Below, piece by piece: positions 5,300-12,306 of a stretch of DNA of 21,009 nt (the first letter of the stretch is position 1; the number at the start of each line of letters is the position of its first letter). The translations under genes were made by a program, and so were the position numbers. Source of the stretch: SIG454 sp045578465. Lineage in GTDB: Bacteria; Bacillota; Clostridia; Monoglobales; Monoglobaceae. The stretch spans positions 1 through 21,009 of the forward strand of contig JAZNKJ010000022.1 in the NCBI GenBank assembly GCA_045578465.1, read 5' to 3'. The notes beneath the pieces are model-generated. The model saw nothing but the letters and a program-made list of their open reading frames with translations. It was not told the origin of the DNA and did not search any database.

Positions 5300-7030
5300 T
5301 TACATTTTTTGTGCATTGTATGTATTTTCTAACGAACGGTAATCAACCTTTCCAATTGGTGTTAAAGGCATTTTATCAATAAACACAAAATCAACAGGCT
5401 GCACATATTCGGGTAATTCTTTTTTACAAAGTTCAATTAGCTCTGCTTTAACAGTTTTAGCATCTGCAACATTATTAAGAACAGCATAAACGATTGGAAG
5501 CTTTCCCTGACTATGTGATGTATCATCAATACCAACTGCACAGTTGGATATTACATTTTTGTGCGTGTCTACTGCCTTTTCAATAAGCGATGGGAACACT
5601 TTAAATCCATCGTGACGTATAATAACTCTTTTAATACGGTCTTTGATAAACACGAAACCATCTTCGTCAATATATCCAATATCACCGCTATGCACCCACA
5701 TTAGACCATCCTCGTGCCTTTTTATAACATTGTTTGTTTCAGTATCGTTATTATAATATCCAATCATAGTATTGGGACCTGTCATACAAATTTCTCCTTC
5801 TTCATTGTATGACAATTCCTTGCCCGTAGTTGTGTCGAAAACTGCCATTGTTGTATGGGTAAGTGGAATACCAACGCTGCCAATTTTGTTAATGGTATGC
5901 GATGAGCAAATTGATACTCCTGCGGCAACTTCCGACATACCATAGCCTTTGCATGCTGGGTAGGAGCAATTATGCTTTGCCAAAAAATCATTCGTTTCCT
6001 TTTCGAGAGATATATCCATTGCATCACCGCCAACAGTAGGAGCAATGATGTATGATAAATCTTGATTTTGCATTTTCTTGTTATGGATAATATTACCATA
6101 ATGTGAAGGCACGCCAACCATATGATTTGGATGATACTTATTCAATAAATCTGCAAACTTATCTGGATTAAAAGAAGGAATTAGGATTACTTCCATACCC
6201 ACAATTAAAGGCAAATGAAGTCCGTTGCCAACACCATAAGCAATAAATGGAGGCATAATATTGAGCCAAGTATGTTCTCTTTGAAAATCAAAACCAGCTT
6301 TAATTGCTTGGAAAGCGGATGTGTTTAGATTATCATCGGACAACATAACCCCTTTGGGGAAACCTGTAGTTCCGCCTGTATGAACAATAACACACGGATT
6401 GTTTTGTTTGTATGCAATAATTTGAGGGGATACCTCTTTGCCGAGTGTAATTAAATCTTTCCATTCAATGTGCAAATTATCATTTCCAATTTTCGTTGAC
6501 TTGAAAGTCTTATATAAAAACTTCTTGGGTTGAGAAAGTGAATCGGCGGGAGAAATGACAACAATTTTTTCAACCGATGTCCCTTTAATAGCTTCAATGA
6601 TTTTAGGGTACGCAACATCAATGGTTACAACAATTTTTGAATTAACCTCTTTAATATACTCACAAATCCCCTCAGCACTTGTGCGAGGGTCAACCATATT
6701 GCAAATAACCCCCAAACGATTTAGTCCGTAGAAAGAGTATATTGTTTCGGGTATTGTAACTGCACATATGGTTACAATATCGCCTTGTTTGAGATTAAGT
6801 GCCGTATACCCTTTGGTAGCTTTTTCAATATTTTCAAAAACCTCACCATATGTAATTTTTCGGTCAAAATAATTAAGTGCAACATTTCTTTTGTGGTTTT
6901 TATTGTTTTCAAATAGATACTCATATATAGTACATTGAGGAAGTTGAGCGCTAACGGCTTCCTCAATATAGTATTTCAACCACGGCTTATCAATTGACGG
7001 ATATCCCGTCATTTTATTCTCGTTTTCCAT
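5300..7030 (-). CDS. Acyl-CoA synthetase-like AMP-forming ligase (ANL superfamily)
   Basis: The 576-aa protein has all core motifs of AMP-forming ligases: the P-loop HTGGTTGFPKGV at about 217-228, KGYGMSE at 361-367, the hinge region SGDIGYIDEDGFVFIKDR at 448-465, and PLTPIGKVDY at 555-564 with the conserved catalytic Lys 561. Such enzymes activate a carboxylic acid as acyl-AMP and usually pass it to CoA. It most resembles fatty-acid-CoA ligases, but the substrate cannot be read from sequence. It stands alone as one gene with its own promoter, long leader and terminator, without acyl-carrier or beta-oxidation neighbours. ATG 7030 follows AAGGAG at good distance. Codon use looks more AT-rich than in the flanking housekeeping genes. 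Confidence 0.85.
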   Translation of the reverse strand: MENENKMTGYPSIDKPWLKYYIEEAVSAQLPQCTIYEYLFENNKNHKRNVALNYFDRKITYGEVFENIEKATKGYTALNLKQGDIVTICAVTIPETIYSFYGLNRLGVICNMVDPRTSAEGICEYIKEVNSKIVVTIDVAYPKIIEAIKGTSVEKIVVISPADSLSQPKKFLYKTFKSTKIGNDNLHIEWKDLITLGKEVSPQIIAYKQNNPCVIVHTGGTTGFPKGVMLSDDNLNTSAFQAIKAGFDFQREHTWLNIMPPFIAYGVGNGLHLPLIVGMEVILIPSFNPDKFADLLNKYHPNHMVGVPSHYGNIIHNKKMQNQDLSYIIAPTVGGDAMDISLEKETNDFLAKHNCSYPACKGYGMSEVAAGVSICSSHTINKIGSVGIPLTHTTMAVFDTTTGKELSYNEEGEICMTGPNTMIGYYNNDTETNNVIKRHEDGLMWVHSGDIGYIDEDGFVFIKDRIKRVIIRHDGFKVFPSLIEKAVDTHKNVISNCAVGIDDTSHSQGKLPIVYAVLNNVADAKTVKAELIELCKKELPEYVQPVDFVFIDKMPLTPIGKVDYRSLENTYNAQKM

Positions 7031-7211
7031 TTGTAAATCTCCTTGTATAACTTATAGAACATAAAAAATGCGCCGACCAAAGCCGACGCATGAAAAACGC
7101 AGCAGCTCCGATACTGTTGCAACGCAGTTCACACCAATAGAAGTATGAAAATCAAAGCCTGCGTTTTTGCCAAACGCAAACTTCTATTGGTTAAATATAA
7201 AACTACGTTGC
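7031..7211 (-). promoter_or_regulatory. Long folded leader of the ligase gene, candidate attenuator or riboswitch
   Basis: About 180 bases separate the expected start of transcription (near 7211) from the ATG. A perfect ten-pair helix closes a domain: CCAATAGAAG (arms 7181-7190 and 7134-7143). Inside is a TGCGTTT/AAACGCA hairpin (7160-7166, 7172-7178). The stretch read AAACGCAG on the minus strand (7159-7166) can instead pair with CTGCGTTT (7095-7102), just before the terminator at 7063-7091. I do not recognise the fold as a known riboswitch class, and the T-box consensus is absent. Confidence 0.6.
7063..7091 (-). terminator. Intrinsic terminator inside the ligase leader
   Basis: On the minus strand ATGCGTCGGC, loop TTTG, GTCGGCGCAT forms a ten-pair stem (two G-U), followed by six T residues (7063-7068). 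It stands between promoter and gene, some 23 bases before the ribosome binding site, so it can only act as an attenuator. Confidence 0.8.
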
Positions 7212-7217
7212 TATTTT

Positions 7218-7246
7218 AGTATAACATAATAGTATAAATTTGTCCA
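7218..7246 (-). promoter_or_regulatory. Promoter of the ligase gene
   Basis: On the minus strand TGGACA (7241-7246), a 17-nt spacer and TATACT (7218-7223), with TG one base before the -10 giving an extended -10. Confidence 0.75.
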
Positions 7247-7347
7247 TATTTTTCTAAAAAAACATTGATTTCAAGTGCATTTATAGCACTCTAAATGAAA
7301 ATTCATCAACCTTATGCTTCAATCATGTTACAAAGTGCTCCATCGCA

Positions 7348-7376
7348 TTGACTAAATTAATATTTAGTGATATAAT
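7348..7376 (+). promoter_or_regulatory. Promoter upstream of the recombinase-like gene
   Basis: TTGACT (7348-7353), a 17-nt spacer and a perfect TATAAT (7371-7376). Transcription would start near 7383, more than 300 bases before the first clear gene. It is back to back with the ligase promoter; the 101 bases between them hold only a short AGTGC/GCACT inverted repeat (7274-7290). Confidence 0.75.
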
Positions 7377-7382
7377 TAGAAT

Positions 7383-7687
7383 GTAAGAATTGAAGGAGAT
7401 GTTTTGGGATTTTGTTCCGTAGCACCTAATTTGTTGTAGGTGGTAGGTGGAATTGGTGGTATTCAACAAAATAGATATTAGGATCTAGTATTTTAGGTGC
7501 TTTTGCTTTTGCAGAGGCACCATTTTTCATTTTCAACACTTTTGGGTAAAAAGTAAAAGTGAATGTAAAATTTATAGGCTTTAAGGTGTGAAAAACACAT
7601 AAAAATACAGGTTCTATTTTTTACTGGTCAAAAACCAACACTTTCTGACAAACACTTATAAGAATACTTTAGGGAGGGTAGAAAGTT
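7383..7687 (+). promoter_or_regulatory. Long leader with terminator and competing pairings, before the recombinase-like gene
   Basis: The leader has three copies of TAGGTG (7437, 7444, 7494) and one early CACCTA (7423-7428) that could pair with any of them. Its longest match is AGCACCTAA (7421-7429) with TTAGGTGCT (7493-7501), nine pairs. That would dismantle the terminator at 7496-7527, whose 5' arm uses the same GGTGC. A possible 11-codon leader peptide runs from TTG 7404, five bases after AGGAG, to a TAG that sits in the first TAGGTG copy. The rest (7528-7687) is AT-rich without a clear gene, up to AGGGAGGG at 7671-7678. Confidence 0.55.
7496..7527 (+). terminator. Intrinsic terminator inside the leader
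   Basis: GGTGCTTTTGC (7496-7506), loop TTTT, GCAGAGGCACC (7511-7521) forms an 11-pair stem with some G-U pairs, followed by ATTTTT. It lies 160 bases before the next gene and after a strong promoter, so it would end a transcript of about 145 bases or act as an attenuator. Confidence 0.7.
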
Positions 7688-8056
7688 ATGATTTGTCTTT
7701 ATGGTGCAGGTCGGTGGGACAACATTGTTGGCAGAAATTTAATTTGGAAAGCAAATGTTGATTTTAAAACTCATCATATTAAAGAGTTTGTTGAAAAGGA
7801 TGACACCAGAGACGCCTTTGAAGATATGTTAGACAATCTCAAAAAGGGTGATATGGTGATTATTACTTCCGTAGCCGCTTTTGATGATGGTACCGATTTT
7901 TCTATTATGAGAAAAATCAGAAGACTTGAAGGTATAGGTGTCAAAATGGTCGTGGAGACAGAAGAAAATTTTTCTTATGCTGCTTACGAAACATGGTATA
8001 GGCAGAAAAAGGAAATAGAAGAAGCAAGAGACTTTTTTAAATCTTGTTGCACTTAA
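7688..8056 (+). CDS. Small protein resembling the N-terminal domain of serine recombinases, degenerate
   Basis: The 122-aa protein resembles the resolvase/invertase catalytic domain in its middle: DTRDAFEDMLDNLKKGDMVI (about 39-58), then a strand, a helix IMRKIRRLEGIGVKM and VVETEENF, like the R-x-x-F-x-x-ML-x2-L and 'L-x3-G-V' pattern of that family. The usual catalytic Ser region near the N-terminus reads YGAGRWDN, with no Ser, and the D-R-L-x-R motif is replaced by SVAAFDDG. No DNA-binding C-terminal domain follows. So it should not recombine DNA by the known route, and could be a regulator or a relic. The start has AGGGAGGG nine bases upstream. The next small gene lies 59 bases downstream. 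The family call is by eye only. Confidence 0.5.
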   Translation: MICLYGAGRWDNIVGRNLIWKANVDFKTHHIKEFVEKDDTRDAFEDMLDNLKKGDMVIITSVAAFDDGTDFSIMRKIRRLEGIGVKMVVETEENFSYAAYETWYRQKKEIEEARDFFKSCCT

Positions 8057-8115
8057 AATGGTATATAGGGTTGCAGGGTGGGATAAGGAATAATATGCAA
8101 AGGGGGTGCAAGGTT

Positions 8116-8391
8116 ATGGCTAGAGGTAGAAAAGCCGCTGTTAACGCTGCCGTAAAGGTGGAAGAAACAGCAGAAGCAAAAGTTACAAAAGTTCAGGATG
8201 TAGGTGGTGTTAGCGAGGGTACTATTGTAACTTTAGATATTCCTGTTAGATTTAATGATATAGGGGAATATGAGTTAATAGAAAAAGGTGTAAATTTTGC
8301 TAACACAATTTTTCCTGATTTTTATTTTGCTGGTGATGGTTTGGTGTTGGTTACATTGGAATTAAGAAAAATTAAAGTTGGTAAGGATTGA
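8116..8391 (+). CDS. Small protein of unknown function
   Basis: I do not recognise this 91-aa product. It starts MARGRKAAVNAAVKVEE, a basic then Ala/Lys/Glu-rich stretch likely to be disordered or helical (1-35). A compact beta-rich part follows (GTIVTLDIPVRFNDIGEYEL, then FPDFYFAGDGLVLVTLELRK). There is no membrane segment or Cys. I chose ATG 8116 because AAGGGGGTG lies eight bases upstream; ATG 8095 in the same frame is an alternative. It is likely co-transcribed with the recombinase-like gene and shares a two-way terminator with the transposase gene. A repeated TGGTGGTAA follows its stop codon. A mobile-element origin is a guess from the neighbours. Confidence 0.55.
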   Translation: MARGRKAAVNAAVKVEETAEAKVTKVQDVGGVSEGTIVTLDIPVRFNDIGEYELIEKGVNFANTIFPDFYFAGDGLVLVTLELRKIKVGKD

Positions 8392-8412
8392 TGGTGGTAA
8401 TGGTGGTAAGTT

Positions 8413-8451
8413 AAAAAGACTAAAACTGTTTTAGGCAGTTTTAGTCTTTTT
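8413..8451. terminator. Bidirectional terminator between the small gene and the transposase gene
   Basis: AAAAAGACTAAAACTG (8413-8428) pairs with CAGTTTTAGTCTTTTT (8436-8451), a 16-pair perfect stem with a seven-base loop. T runs flank it in both directions. The stop codon of the transposase gene (8441-8443) is inside the stem. Confidence 0.9.
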
Positions 8452-10048
8452 TTGTGCGATATTTCAGGCTTTGAATGTACTTGATATCTTCTTCCGCAAT
8501 CTCATAATGTCGATAGGTGGTTATAAGGTCAATCACAATTTCTTCCGCTTCGGGGAGCTTGGCAAGTGTTGAGGCAAGTACCCATTGAGACATTTTAGTA
8601 TAACCTTTGATTTTATAGGCTTTTGCGAGTTCCAATAACCGGATATGGGGAGCATCAAGCAAAATTTCTCGTTTATTAAAACTCGGGATGTCCTCAGAGT
8701 CATATTTAAAATACTTATTTGCCGTATGTTGACGGGCAATTTCCGTATTTTCTTTAAGAAGTTGCATAAACCTTCCCGAAGGTTTTGGAATGTCAAGAGT
8801 GACCGCTTTTAATTCTTCTTTGCTTGGTGCAATTTTTAGCGGGAGCAATTCCTCAAGGATTGTCTCCGCATCAGCGGTGTTGGTTGGGTAATGTCCGTGC
8901 TTAAAACGCCAGTTGCGGCGGTAAGTAAAGAAGCCAATATAGGCGGGAAGGTACTTTGTAGAAATATTAGTCATTTTTCTTTCAAGGCTCATTTTTATAT
9001 CGCTGTGCAACTCATTAACACGGGCAAGGCTGAGTTTGTGAGATTTTTTAATTCTCTTGAATTCCACATAACTCAAATCTTCTCTATGCTCTATTCTGTC
9101 AATCTCCCCATTTTTATATAATCTTTCGATTGCTCGGGTGTTATATGAAGAGATTTCTTCGGGAGATTTCCCGCAATCGGATTTAAGCAAAGCTTTTTCG
9201 ATAATGTCATTATATCTTGAGGGCTTAATATAGTGCGGTATATCAGCTGCATCGCAGTAGGCACTATAAATCGAATTTCCGTCAGTACATACAAAGGCAG
9301 GTATATAGCAATTTTCCTCAAAAATGTCAGTTGCGTGTTCTGCGGTGGCTCTACCCAAAGAGACAAAACGACAAATACAATAATTCTTATCATCTACCAA
9401 TGTTAGTATTGTTGCAAAAGCTGGCGAAAGCGTACCATACTTGCTGGGACATCTTCCGTATCTTGGCTTTCTTTCTTCTCCCTTAATATAACTGATAAGT
9501 CCTGTTTTCGACCCCTTTTGGCTTTCATACAAGACTGTCTCATCTGCTTGTATAACTCCCGAAAGCTTCGGGGATGGTACAGCCGCCATTGAATAGATTA
9601 GTTTCATTCTCATATGGAAAAGTGTTTCGTTGCTGATACCCTCACAGCCAAAATCCTTTATAAGCCTAACTTTCATTTGTTCTATGCTATCATCGTTTAA
9701 AACCATTCGCAAAACCTCTACCCATATATCCCAAGGATAGCGGCTCCGTTCAAGGAGAGTTCCAGAAAATCTTGTAAAAGTTTTGCCACAATCTCTGCAT
9801 AAGTACACCTGTATTCCAGCTTTGCTTTTGCCGTTGCAACTCACAGAAACAGAACCACAATCGGGGCAACAACTGTTAACACCTGCCTTAATAAGGTGCT
9901 GTTCTGCTATGCCATATACAGCACTTTCCCAGACTGCCTTTTCTGATAATCTGTTTTTTGTAGCATAAGCCTTTGTTAGTTCCTTGAATTGAATAGGGGT
10001 TAATTCCCCGACAGCTTCAAGCAGTTTTACAAAACTTTTTTCATCCAT
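8441..10048 (-). CDS. IS1595/ISXO2-like transposase
   Basis: The 535-aa protein has an N-terminal zinc ribbon (C61-x2-C64 and C84-x2-C87, ending CRDCGKTFTRFSGT), as in the zinc-binding domain of IS1595-group transposases. A DDE-type core follows, with ADET (D169) and CTDGNSIYSAY (D256). A late segment, VNELHSDIKMSLERKM then FFTYRRNWR, resembles the end of ISXO2-like domains. The third acidic residue is not certain: where IE is expected the sequence reads IK, though E346 or E356 lie close. The protein is longer than most ISXO2-type enzymes, with about 140 extra C-terminal residues. ATG 10048 is preferred; TTG 10078 would add ten residues. No flanking inverted repeats or target duplication are seen. 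Confidence 0.8.
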   Translation of the reverse strand: MDEKSFVKLLEAVGELTPIQFKELTKAYATKNRLSEKAVWESAVYGIAEQHLIKAGVNSCCPDCGSVSVSCNGKSKAGIQVYLCRDCGKTFTRFSGTLLERSRYPWDIWVEVLRMVLNDDSIEQMKVRLIKDFGCEGISNETLFHMRMKLIYSMAAVPSPKLSGVIQADETVLYESQKGSKTGLISYIKGEERKPRYGRCPSKYGTLSPAFATILTLVDDKNYCICRFVSLGRATAEHATDIFEENCYIPAFVCTDGNSIYSAYCDAADIPHYIKPSRYNDIIEKALLKSDCGKSPEEISSYNTRAIERLYKNGEIDRIEHREDLSYVEFKRIKKSHKLSLARVNELHSDIKMSLERKMTNISTKYLPAYIGFFTYRRNWRFKHGHYPTNTADAETILEELLPLKIAPSKEELKAVTLDIPKPSGRFMQLLKENTEIARQHTANKYFKYDSEDIPSFNKREILLDAPHIRLLELAKAYKIKGYTKMSQWVLASTLAKLPEAEEIVIDLITTYRHYEIAEEDIKYIQSLKYRTKKD

Positions 10049-10114
10049 TTTTAATTCTCTTTCTATTTTCTCAACCAACTTTTTGCATTTTTGATTATTA
10101 AATCCTATACCTAT

Positions 10115-10143
10115 ATTGTAATCTCAATTAAAAAGTCTGTCAA
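10115..10143 (-). promoter_or_regulatory. Promoter of the transposase gene
   Basis: On the minus strand TTGACA (10138-10143), a 17-nt spacer and TACAAT (10115-10120). For a transposase gene this is a strong promoter. It faces away from the murA promoter, 37 bases away. Confidence 0.75.
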
Positions 10144-10179
10144 TGTTTTTGTAGAATATATAAAATTTTTAAAAAACTC

Positions 10180-10208
10180 TTGTATTTGTGATTTTTTTAT
10201 GATACAAT
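10180..10208 (+). promoter_or_regulatory. Promoter of murA
   Basis: TTGTAT (10180-10185), a 17-nt spacer and TACAAT (10203-10208), 63 bases before the murA ATG. Confidence 0.65.
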
Positions 10209-10271
10209 TTATAGTGTATGATTGTGTAATTATAACTTTCAGATAGAAACCGAAGGAAAGTAGGTGAGAGC

Positions 10272-11558
10272 ATGGAGAAGTTTGTAATTCTCGGCGGTGC
10301 AAAGCTTGCGGGCGAGGTTAATATCAGCGGTGCCAAAAACTCTGCCGTTGCTTTAATCGTCGCTGCAACTATGGTAAAGGGCGTTTGCGTTATCGAAAAT
10401 GTTCCCGAAGTTACTGACACTTATGTTTTGGCAGAAATTATAAACAAGCTTGGCGGAAGAGCCGAATTTACAAGCAAAGGCACAATTACAATTGACTGCA
10501 CCAACCTTAACTGCTATGAAGCTTCCTATGATATGGTTGGAAAAATCCGAGCTTCCTCCTACCTTATGGGCGCTCTTCTTGGAAGATTTAATCACGCAAA
10601 GGTTGCTCTTCCCGGCGGCTGTGACTTTGGTGTAAGACCTATAAATCTCCACCTTAAAGCATTCACTGCTCTTGGGGCAACTCATTCTCTTGACTATGCC
10701 TTAGTTGACATTCAGGCAGAAAGACTTGTTGGAACATCTATTTATATGGACCAGGTCAGCGTCGGTGCAACAATTAACGCTATGCTTGCGGCAACTCTTG
10801 CCGAGGGCACAACGATTATTGAAAACGCCGCAAAAGAGCCTCATGTTGTTGATGTTGCTAACTTCTTAAACTCAATGGGTGCTAATGTTAAGGGCGCAGG
10901 AACAGATGTTATTAAAATAAAAGGCGTGGAAGAGCTCCACGGCGGAACATATTCCGTTATCCCCGACCAGATTGAAGCAGGAACATTTATGATTGCCGCT
11001 GCTGCAACAGGCGGAGATGTTGTTATCAAAAATGTTATCCCTAAGCACCTTGACTCCCTTTCAGCCAAGCTTTTGGAAATGGGTGTTAATATTGAGGAGC
11101 ATGACGAATCTGTCAGGGTCTATACGGACAAGCCACTTCAAAAGGCGAAGGTTAACACAATGCCTTATCCTGGCTTCCCCACAGACCTTCAACCTCAGAT
11201 GGTTGCTCTTCTTACAAAGGCAGAGGGGACAAGCATTGTTACAGAAAATGTCTGGGACAACAGATTCCAGTATATAAACCAGCTTGCCAGAATGGGTGCT
11301 CAAATCACCGTTGACGGCAGAGTTGCAATTATTGAAGGTGTCGAAAAGCTTAAAGGCGCTCCCGTTTCCTCAACGGATTTAAGAGCCGGAGCCGCAATGG
11401 TTATTGCAGGGCTTATGGCAGACGGAGTTACAGAAGTCTTTAACCTTAAATATATTGACCGAGGCTATGAAGATTTTGTTCAGAAGCTCAAAGGACTTGG
11501 AGCTCAGATAACAAGACGCATAGTCGAGGACGAAGAAATAGTTGAAACTATCGCATAA
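10272..11558 (+). CDS. murA: UDP-N-acetylglucosamine 1-carboxyvinyltransferase
   Basis: MurA transfers enolpyruvate from PEP to UDP-GlcNAc, the first committed step of peptidoglycan synthesis in the cytoplasm. The 428-aa length is normal. The substrate-binding ISGAKNSAV is at residues 18-26, and the catalytic loop GGCDFGVRP has C117, the residue that fosfomycin alkylates; a Cys there predicts a sensitive enzyme. DLRAGAAMVIAG and the end DRGYEDFVQKL are also typical. Start ATG 10272 follows a GGAAAGTAGGTGAG stretch. It has its own promoter and terminator. Whether it is the MurA1 or MurA2 paralogue cannot be told here. Confidence 0.96.
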   Translation: MEKFVILGGAKLAGEVNISGAKNSAVALIVAATMVKGVCVIENVPEVTDTYVLAEIINKLGGRAEFTSKGTITIDCTNLNCYEASYDMVGKIRASSYLMGALLGRFNHAKVALPGGCDFGVRPINLHLKAFTALGATHSLDYALVDIQAERLVGTSIYMDQVSVGATINAMLAATLAEGTTIIENAAKEPHVVDVANFLNSMGANVKGAGTDVIKIKGVEELHGGTYSVIPDQIEAGTFMIAAAATGGDVVIKNVIPKHLDSLSAKLLEMGVNIEEHDESVRVYTDKPLQKAKVNTMPYPGFPTDLQPQMVALLTKAEGTSIVTENVWDNRFQYINQLARMGAQITVDGRVAIIEGVEKLKGAPVSSTDLRAGAAMVIAGLMADGVTEVFNLKYIDRGYEDFVQKLKGLGAQITRRIVEDEEIVETIA

Positions 11559-11562
11559 AAAC

Positions 11563-11595
11563 AAGAGAGAAATCTTAATTGATTTCTCTCTTTTT
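11563..11595 (+). terminator. Intrinsic terminator after murA
   Basis: AAGAGAGAAATC (11563-11574), loop TTAATT, GATTTCTCTCTT (11581-11592), then T residues to 11595. It lies only 17 bases before the next start codon, so the downstream CPBP gene depends on read-through or an internal promoter. Confidence 0.9.
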
Positions 11596-11612
11596 AAAAA
11601 TGGGAGGTTATT

Positions 11613-12281
11613 ATGAAAAAGAAATATATAATTATTGCTCTTGTCCTTTTTTCCTGCGCAGTAATGGGAATTGTTGACGCAGTTATAAGACCTGGCTATC
11701 TTATAAAGTCATTTATTAAGCTGCCCTTATTTCTCATTCTCCCTCTTTTGTATTCTTGTTTTGACAGAGAAATCTCCCTCAGAAAAATTCTTACGCCCAC
11801 AAAAAGCGGATTTATAAAAGCTCTTTTGGTAGGCATTTCAGTTTTTCTCATTATTCTTCTTGCCTATTTTCTTTTAAAAGATGTTTTTGACTTTTCAATG
11901 GTTACTTCTGCCCTGACGGGAGATGTTGGGGTTACGGCAAAGAACTTCTTATGGGTTTCCCTTTATATTTCCTTTGTTAACTCCTTCCTTGAAGAATTTT
12001 TCTTCCGAGGTTTTGCCTTTTTTACCCTCAAACAAAAAAGTAACCGCTCTTTTGCCTATCTTTTCTCGGCATTAGCCTTCGCTCTTTATCATATTTCAAT
12101 GATGATTGGCTGGTTTAATATCTGGGTTATTCTTCTGGCAACAATCGGTCTCTTCCTCGGTGGTATAATCTTTAACTATTTCAACGAAAAATACGAAAAT
12201 ATTTATATGTCCTATCTTATACATATGTTCGCAAATTTCGCCATAAACACCATAGGCTTTATCCTTTTCGGCGTAATATAA
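11613..12281 (+). CDS. CPBP-family intramembrane glutamic protease
   Basis: The 222-aa membrane protein has about seven hydrophobic segments. It carries the CPBP (Abi/CAAX-protease-like, Rce1-related) motifs: E127-E128-F-F-F-R132 in LEEFFFRG, H160 in FALYHIS, and H204 with N208 in HMFANFA. These residues form the active site in this family, which cleaves within the membrane or serves other roles such as bacteriocin immunity. GGGAGG is upstream of the ATG. The gene sits 17 bases after the murA terminator and has no distinct promoter that I can see. Its substrate is unknown. Confidence 0.88.
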   Translation: MKKKYIIIALVLFSCAVMGIVDAVIRPGYLIKSFIKLPLFLILPLLYSCFDREISLRKILTPTKSGFIKALLVGISVFLIILLAYFLLKDVFDFSMVTSALTGDVGVTAKNFLWVSLYISFVNSFLEEFFFRGFAFFTLKQKSNRSFAYLFSALAFALYHISMMIGWFNIWVILLATIGLFLGGIIFNYFNEKYENIYMSYLIHMFANFAINTIGFILFGVI

Positions 12282-12306
12282 AAAGCGGTTATAAAACCGC
12301 TTTTTT
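12280..12306. terminator. Shared convergent terminator of the CPBP gene and ribU
   Basis: AAAAAGCGGTT, loop ATAA, AACCGCTTTTTT. Both arms carry A or T runs, so it can stop transcription from both sides. It overlaps the stop codons of both genes. Confidence 0.88.

Noticed and set aside
5060..5332. Open frame of 90 codons on the plus strand
   Set aside because: It starts inside a terminator, has no ribosome binding site and runs across the repeats and the end of the ligase gene. The repeats in it are reported instead.
7031..7211. T-box leader
   Set aside because: The conserved T-box antiterminator sequence (AGGGTGGnACCGCG) is absent, and the gene is not an aminoacyl-tRNA or amino-acid gene.
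7439..7460. G-quadruplex from repeated GGTGG
   Set aside because: Only two-base G runs are present, which would be weak; pairing with CACCTA is the simpler reading.
8392..10170. Complete insertion sequence with defined ends
   Set aside because: I compared both flanks of the transposase gene and found no convincing inverted or direct repeats, so only the gene is called.
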